From JBQTII01 sp052388275 (GTDB lineage Bacteria; Actinomycetota; Actinomycetes; Sporichthyales; Sporichthyaceae), in assembly GCA_052388275.1 (NCBI GenBank), contig JBQTII010000019.1, positions 1 to 10,798 on the forward strand: a stretch of 10,798 bases of DNA, read 5' to 3'. The number at the start of each line of letters is the position of its first letter. The stretch's first letter is position 1. The position numbers and the translations under genes were made by a program. The notes under the pieces are model-generated. The model was not told where the DNA came from. It worked only from the letters and a program-made list of their open reading frames with translations, and did not search any database. Shown here piece after piece: positions 6,339 through 10,798 of the stretch.

Positions 6339-7448
6339 ATGCGACACGTGCGGCGAATCCTCGCCTGGGCGGGTGGGACGCTCGCCGCCGCCCTGGTCGC
6401 CGTGGCCGGGGCCGGTCCACTCGCTGCCGCCGGGGACGGGGCCCCGCGGGGCCCGCGGGGACAGATCGTGTTCACCAGCGACCGCTCGGGCAGCCTCGAC
6501 GTCTATCTGATGTCGGCCAACGGGTCCAACCAGCGCCGGCTCACCACGGACACCGCCCAGGATGCCCAGCCGCACCTGTCCGCGGACGGGCGCCGCATCG
6601 TGTTCAGCAGTGCACGCGGCATCAACGACGACATTTACGTGATGAACGTCGACGGCAGCGGCCTGACGCGCCTGACCGAGGGCGGCGCCCGCAACATCGA
6701 CCCCGTGTTCTCCCCCGACGGCAAGCGGATCGCCTTCACCTCGCTGGTCGCAGGCAACGCCGACATCATGGTGATGAGGGCGAATGGCACCAAGGTCAAG
6801 CGGCTGACCCGGGCACCGTCCACGGAGTTCAAACCGGCCTTCTCCGCCGACGGCTCGCGCCTGGCCTACGTCAGCCTCGGGGACGGTAACGCCGACATCT
6901 TCTCGATCAATGCCGCCGACGGCTCCGACGTGGTGCGTCTGACCAGCGAGCTCTCCTTCGACACCGATCCGGTGTACTCCCCGGATGGGCGCACGATCGC
7001 CTTCTCCAGCAGCAAGGCCGGTTCCTCCGACATCTGGACGATGAACGTCGACGGCACCGGCATGCGCCAACTGACCTCCGACGGCGGCTTCGAGATCGCA
7101 CCGACGTATTCCCCCGACGGCGCCCGGATCGCCTACGTCAGCGACCGCGACGGCGACGACGAGATCTTCTCGATCTCCGCAACCGGCGGACGGCCCACCA
7201 GGATCACTCAGAACGACGCCCTCGACGGTGAGCCTTCCTGGTCGATCGAGCCCGCGCAGGGCCCGCCGGCCCCGGCCCCGGCACCGGCCCCGGCACCGGC
7301 CGAACCTGAGCCGCTGCTGGACGTAGAAGCGATCCTGCGGGAGTTCTCTCGCGAAGTTCTGCCCCCGGGCACGTTGCCACCGCTGATCCTGCCGCCCGGC
7401 ACGATCCCACCCATCGTTATCCCGCCGCCGCCTGGCGCCAGGCGCTAG
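6339..7448 (+). CDS. Secreted TolB-like (PD40/WD40-like) six-bladed beta-propeller with Pro-rich tail
   Basis: A 369-residue exported protein. Residues 1-32 form a signal peptide (MRHVRRIL, then a hydrophobic Ala/Val run to PLAAAG). Six PD40 blades follow (about 41-302); the repeated hairpin S(P/A)DGxRIAF occurs at 81, 125, 169, 214 and 258, each followed by a D-I-(Y/M/F/W)-x-M/I strand and 'RLT' turn, with period about 44 residues. After the propeller comes a PA dipeptide run (311-321) and a short helix (326-340), then a proline tail with LPPGTLPPLILPPGTIPP. Such propellers bind partner proteins or glycans in the envelope; no catalytic site is seen and no Pal or Tol genes are nearby. ATG 6339 was kept; GTG 6348 is a real alternative. 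Ten bases separate it from a second propeller gene. Confidence 0.85.
   Translation: MRHVRRILAWAGGTLAAALVAVAGAGPLAAAGDGAPRGPRGQIVFTSDRSGSLDVYLMSANGSNQRRLTTDTAQDAQPHLSADGRRIVFSSARGINDDIYVMNVDGSGLTRLTEGGARNIDPVFSPDGKRIAFTSLVAGNADIMVMRANGTKVKRLTRAPSTEFKPAFSADGSRLAYVSLGDGNADIFSINAADGSDVVRLTSELSFDTDPVYSPDGRTIAFSSSKAGSSDIWTMNVDGTGMRQLTSDGGFEIAPTYSPDGARIAYVSDRDGDDEIFSISATGGRPTRITQNDALDGEPSWSIEPAQGPPAPAPAPAPAPAEPEPLLDVEAILREFSREVLPPGTLPPLILPPGTIPPIVIPPPPGARR
7266..7301 (+). repeat. Six tandem CCGGCM hexamers (PA repeat)
   Basis: Six perfect in-phase hexamers of CCGGCC or CCGGCA, encoding six Pro-Ala dipeptides in the linker between propeller and tail. A change in copy number would keep the frame, so linker length may vary between strains. 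Confidence 0.85.
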
Positions 7449-7458
7449 GCGGCCCCAG

Positions 7459-8787
7459 GTGCTCCGCGCGCCGGCCGCTGCGCTGGGCCTGGTCCTGGCA
7501 CTCGGCGTCCTGCTGGGCCAGGGGGCACCCGCGGTCCGCACCGGCGGGTCGGCATCGGCTCCAGAGTCCCCGATCGGGCCTCGGCTGGCTACCGGCCAGG
7601 AGCACACCTGCGTGATCACCAACCTTGCTGAGGCTGGGGGAGAGTTGCGCTGCTGGGGGTTCGGCGGCGGTGGACAGCTCGGCACCGGCGCCGTCAGCTC
7701 GATCGGTGACGACGAGCTCGCGGAGGGGCTGCCCCCCGTCGAACTCGGACCAGGGCTGCGGGCTCGCGCGGTGGTGGCGGGTGACTATCACTCGTGCGCG
7801 ATCGTGAGCGACGCGAGCGTGCGCTGCTGGGGTGAGAACCGGTTCGGGCAGCTGGGGTACGCCGACACCGAGAACATCGGCGATGACGAGACTCCGGCCG
7901 AGGCCGGGCCGGTGGACCTGGGCCTTGGGCGCACCGCGGTCGCGCTGGCGGCGGGAAGCAACTCCACCTGTGCGCTGCTCGACGATGCCAGCGTGCGCTG
8001 CTGGGGGTTCGGCGGTTCGGGGCAGCTGGGCTACGGCAACACCGAGACCATCGGGGACGACGAGGTACCCGGTGGCGTGGGACCCGTGCCCCTGCCGCGA
8101 CCGGTCGTGGCGATCAGCGCCGGCGGCTTTCACGTCTGCGCCGCTTTGGATGACGGTTCGTTGATGTGCTGGGGCAGCAACACCACAGGCGAGCTCGGGC
8201 TCGGGGACACGGTGCGGATCGGTGACGACGAGCCGGTGACCGCACGCCGACCGGTGTTCCTGGGCTTCGATCGCCGGGTTCAGGGCCTCGCCGCCGGTTT
8301 CAGTCACACTTGCGTCGTGCTCGACACGGCCGCGACGCGGTGCTGGGGCTACGGCGCGGACGGGCAACTCGGCCTGGGCTTCGACGCCACGATCGGTGAC
8401 GACGAGTCCGTGACCTCGGTCGACGTCGTCAAGGTCGGTGCCGGGCGAACTGTCCGTCAGATCTCGGCCGCTCTGGCGCACACCTGCGCGCTGCTGGACG
8501 ACGGGGCGGTGCGCTGCTGGGGCGCAGGCAGCCAGGGTCGGCTGGGCCTGGGCCGGCCGGGCTCGGTCGGGGATGCCGCCACCCCTGACCAGGTAGCCCC
8601 GATTGATTTCGGCGACGAGGTGCGGGTGGTGGAGATCTCCGTCGGCGCCTACCACGCCTGCGTGCTGCGCGAGGACGACAGCGTGCGCTGCTGGGGGTCC
8701 AACCAGGGCGGTCAGCTCGGCGTGGGCGATCCGGGCGTGGTCGGGGATGACGAGACCCCGGCCGCCTTTGCCCCGGTGCGGCCGTAG
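7459..8787 (+). CDS. Secreted RCC1-repeat seven-bladed beta-propeller
   Basis: A 442-residue exported protein starting with GTG 7459, ten bases after the preceding stop, with a plausible signal peptide (LRAPAAALGLVLALGVLLGQGAPA, about 1-25). Seven RCC1 repeats fill the rest, each with the core (H/N)-x-(C)-A...-S-V-R-C-W-G-x(5-7)-Q-L-G. Repeat cysteines lie at 51/65, 113/123, 171/181, 227/237, 285/295, 343/353 and 401/411, a near-constant period of 56-58, and are well placed for one disulfide per blade, consistent with export. Six of seven blades also carry an acidic loop (I/V)GDDE; the sixth has VGDAA. Function unknown; bacterial RCC1 propellers are usually surface or adhesion/lectin-like proteins. 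The RBS is weak, so translation may depend on the upstream gene. Confidence 0.88.
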   Translation: MLRAPAAALGLVLALGVLLGQGAPAVRTGGSASAPESPIGPRLATGQEHTCVITNLAEAGGELRCWGFGGGGQLGTGAVSSIGDDELAEGLPPVELGPGLRARAVVAGDYHSCAIVSDASVRCWGENRFGQLGYADTENIGDDETPAEAGPVDLGLGRTAVALAAGSNSTCALLDDASVRCWGFGGSGQLGYGNTETIGDDEVPGGVGPVPLPRPVVAISAGGFHVCAALDDGSLMCWGSNTTGELGLGDTVRIGDDEPVTARRPVFLGFDRRVQGLAAGFSHTCVVLDTAATRCWGYGADGQLGLGFDATIGDDESVTSVDVVKVGAGRTVRQISAALAHTCALLDDGAVRCWGAGSQGRLGLGRPGSVGDAATPDQVAPIDFGDEVRVVEISVGAYHACVLREDDSVRCWGSNQGGQLGVGDPGVVGDDETPAAFAPVRP

Positions 8788-8815
8788 CGGCCTCGCCGGT
8801 GCAGGCCAGGTCGAA

Positions 8816-8831
8816 CGCTCGGAGGCGAGCG
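8816..8831 (+). terminator. Possible weak hairpin terminator after the RCC1 gene
   Basis: CGCTCG, GAGG loop, CGAGCG: a 6-bp GC-rich stem 28 bases after the RCC1 stop. No T-run follows, so it may be a U-less actinobacterial terminator or merely an RNA structure in the leader of the next gene. Confidence 0.3.
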
Positions 8832-8856
8832 AGGACAATAGGGCTATCGATTCCGT

Positions 8857-8863
8857 GAAGGAG
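8857..8863 (+). promoter_or_regulatory. Strong ribosome-binding site deciding the GTG start
   Basis: GAAGGAG with a 7-base spacer to GTG 8871. It is the best Shine-Dalgarno of the window and fixes the start of the NTF2-like gene; the ATG inside the spacer (8864) is in another frame. Confidence 0.75.
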
Positions 8864-8870
8864 ATGCTTC

Positions 8871-9272
8871 GTGCCGAGTGAGGACGTGCTGCCCAGCGCA
8901 GCGACCATCAAGGAACTGTTCGGCACCTGGAATCAGGCGCTGCAGACCGGCGACCCCACCGTGGTAGCGGACTTGTACGCCCCCGACGCCGTGCTGTTGC
9001 CGACGGTCCACGCCGCCATCCACGACACCCGCGAGAAGATCCTCGCCTACTTCACCGCCTTCCTGGCCAAAGGCCCCAGCGGTCACCTCACGGACTCACG
9101 GACCCGGGTGCTCGGCCCGGATGCCACCTGCCACTCTGGGCTGTACCGCTTCACGTTCGCGCGCCCCGGCGAGAACGCGGCGCAGGTCGAGGCACGGTTC
9201 ACCTTCGTCTACCGACGCGCGGACGGAATGTGGCGGATCGTGGAACATCACTCCTCGGTCCTGCCGGGCTGA
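8871..9272 (+). CDS. SgcJ/EcaC-type NTF2-like protein
   Basis: A 133-residue single-domain cytoplasmic protein of the NTF2-like (SnoaL/DUF4440) superfamily. Supporting segments are the N-terminal helix with W20 NQALQTGDPTVVADLYAPDAVLLPTV (20-46), the EKILAYFTAFLAKGPSG helix (55-71), CHSGLYRFTF (87-96) and the terminal VEARFTFVYRRADGMWRIVEHHSS strands (106-129), a pattern typical of the SgcJ/EcaC subgroup that also resembles the CaMKII association domain. Members form dimeric cone-shaped pockets; some are called oxidoreductases, but most have no proven activity. Conserved H126-H127 near the pocket mouth could be functional. It has its own RBS and appears monocistronic, facing the minus-strand HEPN gene with 166 bp between. 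Fold call is strong; function unknown. Confidence 0.88.
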   Translation: MPSEDVLPSAATIKELFGTWNQALQTGDPTVVADLYAPDAVLLPTVHAAIHDTREKILAYFTAFLAKGPSGHLTDSRTRVLGPDATCHSGLYRFTFARPGENAAQVEARFTFVYRRADGMWRIVEHHSSVLPG

Positions 9273-9333
9273 CCGCCGTCCAGGCGGAGGTTGCGGCGCG
9301 GGCCGGGGCCCTGTGTGCCCGCCGGGTCGAAAT

Positions 9334-9353
9334 CGGGCGCGGCTGGGCGCCCG
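9334..9353. terminator. Possible bidirectional hairpin between convergent genes
   Basis: CGGGCGC, GGCTGG loop, GCGCCCG: a perfect 7-bp GC stem in the middle of the 166-bp gap between the converging NTF2-like and HEPN genes. A weaker CCGCC/GGCGG hairpin starts directly at the NTF2-like stop (9273-9287). Neither has a T-run, so termination is inferred from position and stem strength only. Confidence 0.4.
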
Positions 9354-9438
9354 AACCTCCCCGCTGCGCATCAGAGCCGTTGGCTACGCCCGAGATTCCG
9401 GTTCCTGCGAGCTTCAGCAACTGCGTTTCAGGTTCCTG

Positions 9439-9849
9439 TCATTCTGCGGCTCCATGTGCGAGGCGCAGCGCCACCGCAACGCAGCGGGCGGCTCGCTCGA
9501 CGGCTCGGCTGGCTTCCGAGGTGGGTATGTCGTCAGGTTCGTATTCGGCCTTGGTCTTGAGTGGGAGGAGCCGGCCCAGGTTGAGTTCGACCTCGGCGCC
9601 GTCCTTGCCGGCTTCCTTCAGCAGGGCGAGGACCTGATTGTGGTCCGGGCCGACGGCTCGGCGACCGATGCGCAGGCCGGTCACGGCGTCAGAGGCGTTG
9701 ATGGCGGCATGAATGGCCAAGCTTGTCGCCGCGATCGACCGGCCCGCCTCCACCTCGTCGGAAGCGGCGGCAAGGAACTCCTCGGCCTTGGCGAGGTAGG
9801 CGCGTGCTTGCGCCGCACTGGCCGGGCGCGTGCGCATCTGGTTAGGCAC
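9439..9849 (-). CDS. HEPN-domain protein (putative toxin of HEPN/MNT module)
   Basis: A 136-residue all-helical minus-strand protein starting with the GTG complementary to 9847-9849. It has the four-helix HEPN outline: KAEEFLAAASDEVEAGRS (21-38), ATSLAIHAAINASDAVTGLRIG (41-62), GPDHNQVLALLKEAG (67-81), then LLPLKTKAEYEPDDIPTSEASRAVERAARC (94-123). H47 and H70 are the most conserved-looking positions; R64-x5-H70 is the only stretch resembling an RX4-6H RNase motif, and the HepT-type RX4HXY is absent. HEPN proteins are usually RNases paired with an MNT nucleotidyltransferase antitoxin, which here is encoded immediately upstream with an 8-bp overlap. Toxicity is inference; it could equally be a non-catalytic HEPN. 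Family assignment fairly firm. Confidence 0.75.
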   Translation of the reverse strand: MPNQMRTRPASAAQARAYLAKAEEFLAAASDEVEAGRSIAATSLAIHAAINASDAVTGLRIGRRAVGPDHNQVLALLKEAGKDGAEVELNLGRLLPLKTKAEYEPDDIPTSEASRAVERAARCVAVALRLAHGAAE

Positions 9850-10492
9850 TGCGGCGCTCCTTCAGTGCCGAGAGCGGCGGTCCGGAAAGCAGGACCCCGT
9901 CCCGCTGAATGTCGGCCCACAGGGGTTTGCGGCCCCGGAGCAGTCGCGGTATCTCAGTCTCGCTGGTCTCTAGGATCTCGACACTGTTGCCGGCCAGGCG
10001 GGTCACGCGCTGGCGCCAGGCGTCGAGGTTTGCGCGCCACGCGGGGTCCTCGTCGGTGAACTCGGCGGGGCGCACGACCAGCAGGTCGATGTCGCTTTCG
10101 CTGTCGGCCTCTCCTCGCGCCAGAGAACCGAACACGACGACGCTCACCGGTGGGGGATCCAGGCGAGCAGCACTCGAGCCGATCTCGTCGAGGACGCTCT
10201 GGCGCGCACGGGTCAGTGCGGTAATGGCCCGGGAGGCGACGTTCTCCGGTACGAATCGGAACAGCGCCGAGGGTGGAGCTTCGCGTCGCTCGACGACGCC
10301 GAGTTCCACCAATAAGGGCATTACCCGGGAAGCGTGCGCCACGCTCACCCCGGACAGCCGCGCGATGGTGCGCAAGTTGAGCTCGGCTGAGGTCTCGGCC
10401 AGAACTGCGAGGATGCGTCCCTGCGCGCCGGGGATCATCGCTTGAACCGGCTGGGCGAAGTCCACGGGCTGAGTCTGCCATACGTCACTCAT
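9842..10492 (-). CDS. Winged-helix regulator fused to MNT-type nucleotidyltransferase (putative antitoxin)
   Basis: A 216-residue minus-strand protein. Residues 15-85 form a winged helix-turn-helix (GRILAVLAETSAELNLRTIARLSGVSVAHASRVMPLLVELGVV, then a wing with RREAPPSALFRF); residues 95-175 form a minimal nucleotidyltransferase with V120-F-G-S-L-A-R-G-E-A-D and the metal pair D134/D136 (SESDIDLLVV). E172 in 'NSVEIL' is a candidate third acid. In HEPN/MNT systems such as MntA/HepT the MNT enzyme adds AMP to the HEPN toxin; here the added DNA-binding domain suggests the antitoxin also represses its own promoter. The ATG at 10492 has no obvious Shine-Dalgarno and probably a very short leader. 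First gene of the pair. The domains are clear; antitoxin action is inferred. Confidence 0.85.
   Translation of the reverse strand: MSDVWQTQPVDFAQPVQAMIPGAQGRILAVLAETSAELNLRTIARLSGVSVAHASRVMPLLVELGVVERREAPPSALFRFVPENVASRAITALTRARQSVLDEIGSSAARLDPPPVSVVVFGSLARGEADSESDIDLLVVRPAEFTDEDPAWRANLDAWRQRVTRLAGNSVEILETSETEIPRLLRGRKPLWADIQRDGVLLSGPPLSALKERRSA
9857..9862 (-). promoter_or_regulatory. Ribosome-binding site of the HEPN gene
   Basis: Minus-strand AAGGAG with a 7-base spacer to the GTG at 9849, inside the end of the nucleotidyltransferase gene. It supports this GTG over the ATG four codons later and independent, possibly stronger, translation of the second gene. Confidence 0.7.
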
Positions 10493-10496
10493 GAAT

Positions 10497-10510
10497 GGAA
10501 CGAGTGTTCC
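10497..10510. promoter_or_regulatory. Candidate operator GGAAC-GAGT-GTTCC
   Basis: Perfect 5-bp inverted repeat with a 4-bp spacer, 5 bp upstream of the nucleotidyltransferase start codon. On the minus strand it would cover the transcription start of the promoter proposed at 10511-10538, a position suited to autorepression by the encoded winged helix. Binding is inference. Confidence 0.4.
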
Positions 10511-10538
10511 TTTTATGATCGATTTTCGGCTTGATCAA
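10511..10538 (-). promoter_or_regulatory. Candidate promoter of the HEPN/MNT operon
   Basis: An AT-rich island in GC-rich DNA. On the minus strand TTGATC (10533-10538) and ATAAAA or CATAAA (10511-10517) are spaced 15-16 bp, giving an expected start near 10500-10505 and a leader of about 10 nt. The plus strand of the same patch holds TATGAT (10514-10519), a good -10 for a divergent transcript toward the right, though without a visible -35. Confidence 0.4.
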
Positions 10539-10600
10539 CCGCGTCCAGGACAGCCACACGGGTAGGGAATTTCAGTGAGGGCAGGTCTGGGGAGATTCAG

Positions 10601-10651
10601 ATGAGCGTCGTCAGCCGAGCCGGGCACCGCCGTCACCGTCCTGTGGGGTGA
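10601..10651 (+). CDS. Possible 16-residue Arg/His-rich leader peptide
   Basis: ATG 10601 to TGA 10651 encodes MSVVSRAGHRRHRPVG. GGGGAG (10589-10594) lies six bases before the ATG, a strong ribosome-binding site. Four Arg and two His of sixteen residues cluster in HRRHR near the end. A perfect 14-bp hairpin starts 9 bases after the stop, and its left arm can also pair with the ribosome-binding site region, an arrangement like transcription or translation attenuators. Whatever gene it would control lies beyond the window. It could be a chance reading frame; no expression evidence exists. Confidence 0.35.
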   Translation: MSVVSRAGHRRHRPVG

Positions 10652-10660
10652 CCGCAGCGA

Positions 10661-10698
10661 GCCCCAGACCGAACTACGCGCCAGGTTCGGTCTGGGGC
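10661..10698 (+). terminator. Perfect 14-bp inverted repeat: terminator or attenuator hairpin
   Basis: Left arm GCCCCAGACCGAAC (10661-10674), 10-base loop, right arm GTTCGGTCTGGGGC (10685-10698). This is the strongest hairpin in the window. No T-run follows; the next bases are CGATCTCTTG. It may terminate a rightward leader transcript, or be a structured end of mobile DNA. Confidence 0.6.
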
Positions 10699-10699
10699 C

Positions 10700-10715
10700 G
10701 ATCTCTTGAGAGATC
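10700..10715. repeat. Near-palindrome GATCTCT-TG-AGAGATC
   Basis: Seven-bp arms around TG, directly abutting the 14-bp hairpin. Its core TCTTGAGAGA (10704-10713) recurs inverted as TCTCTCAAGA (10762-10771) between the two direct repeats, linking it to the proposed insertion-sequence end. Confidence 0.6.
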
Positions 10716-10742
10716 ACAGGGTGCGCCGCGAGGTGTTGTGCG

Positions 10743-10782
10743 TCAGGACATAGGCGACACCTCTCTCAAGACATAGGCGACA
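10743..10782. repeat. Two direct copies of TCARGACATAGGCGACA at a putative IS end
   Basis: Copies at 10743-10759 and 10766-10782 differ at one base (G/A at the fourth position), period 23 bp. On the minus strand they read TGTCGCCTATGTC(C/T)TGA. Repeats of this appearance are, from memory, common at the ends of IS481-type elements of actinobacteria, where they flank the transposase gene. No transposase is in the window; if present it lies past the right edge. Element identity is a moderate inference; the repeat itself is seen directly. Confidence 0.55.
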
Positions 10783-10798
10783 GCACAGCGAGCCTGCA

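Larger units (their letters stand above)
10493..10798. other. 306-bp region without a long gene
   Basis: From left to right it holds the candidate operator and divergent AT-rich promoter patch (10497-10538), a stretch with no clear feature (10539-10583), the possible leader peptide with its ribosome-binding site (10584-10651), the 14-bp hairpin (10661-10698), a near-palindrome (10700-10715) and the IS-like repeats (10743-10782). A 60-codon minus-strand frame (10535-10717) crosses the hairpin and has no supporting features. Confidence 0.7.

Noticed and set aside
6231..8838. Two long minus-strand open frames opposite the propeller genes
   Set aside because: Antisense of repeat-rich genes, so the apparent repeats in their translations are only shadows of PD40 and RCC1 repeats.
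9362..9438. tRNA-like or small RNA gene because of two GGTTCCTG copies
   Set aside because: No cloverleaf, no anticodon arm and no promoter could be drawn; the repeat is short.
9121..10445. Long plus-strand frames across the NTF2-like, HEPN and nucleotidyltransferase genes
   Set aside because: Composition is biased and they have no motifs, whereas the minus strand shows a catalytic nucleotidyltransferase motif and coupled starts with an RBS.
10535..10717. 60-codon minus-strand frame
   Set aside because: No domain, no RBS seen, and it runs through a perfect 14-bp hairpin.
10743..10782. Repeat pair as a CRISPR fragment
   Set aside because: Only two 17-bp copies with a 6-bp gap; units and spacers are too short, and there are no cas genes.

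Overview
The window is GC-rich, tightly packed DNA of actinobacterial type. Most genes have G/C-biased third positions, GTG starts and ATGA/GTGA overlaps are common, and an LLM-class F420/flavin enzyme and an ACAD10-type phosphotransferase are present. The genus cannot be fixed from the sequence. All assignments come from reading motifs by eye; no search was run.

Layout. (1) 1-3036, plus strand: the C-terminal part of a parvulin-like foldase, a secreted/membrane protein with a FixH/YtkA-like outer domain and CopD-like membrane helices, a second secreted YtkA/CopC-like protein with one C-terminal anchor helix, and a NarL/FixJ-type response regulator. These genes are almost contiguous and look like one envelope-related operon, possibly linked to copper or folding. 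(2) 3033-3449, minus strand: a PaaI-like hotdog thioesterase whose stop codon overlaps that of the response regulator. (3) 3481-6289, plus strand: a three-gene operon of APH-fold phosphotransferase, an unrecognised helical protein and an LLM oxidoreductase, joined by two ATGA overlaps. With the divergent thioesterase it suggests acyl-CoA or hydroxy-acid catabolism. (4) 6339-8787, plus strand: two secreted beta-propeller proteins back to back, a six-bladed TolB/PD40 type with a Pro-rich tail and a seven-bladed RCC1 type with a regular cysteine pair in each blade. (5) 8871-9272: a SgcJ/EcaC-type NTF2-like protein. (6) 9439-10492, minus strand: a two-gene HEPN/MNT toxin-antitoxin-like module in which the nucleotidyltransferase carries an N-terminal winged helix; a small inverted repeat in its promoter region is a candidate operator. 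(7) 10493-10798: no long gene. It holds a divergent AT-rich promoter patch, a 16-codon reading frame with a good ribosome-binding site, a perfect 14-bp hairpin whose left arm can also pair with the sequence over that ribosome-binding site, and at the right edge a pair of direct repeats plus an inverted copy that look like the end of an IS481-like insertion sequence.

The left 9.3 kb reads as ordinary chromosomal operons. The right 1.5 kb (toxin-antitoxin module, possible attenuator, IS end) reads as accessory DNA and is the part most worth a second look.
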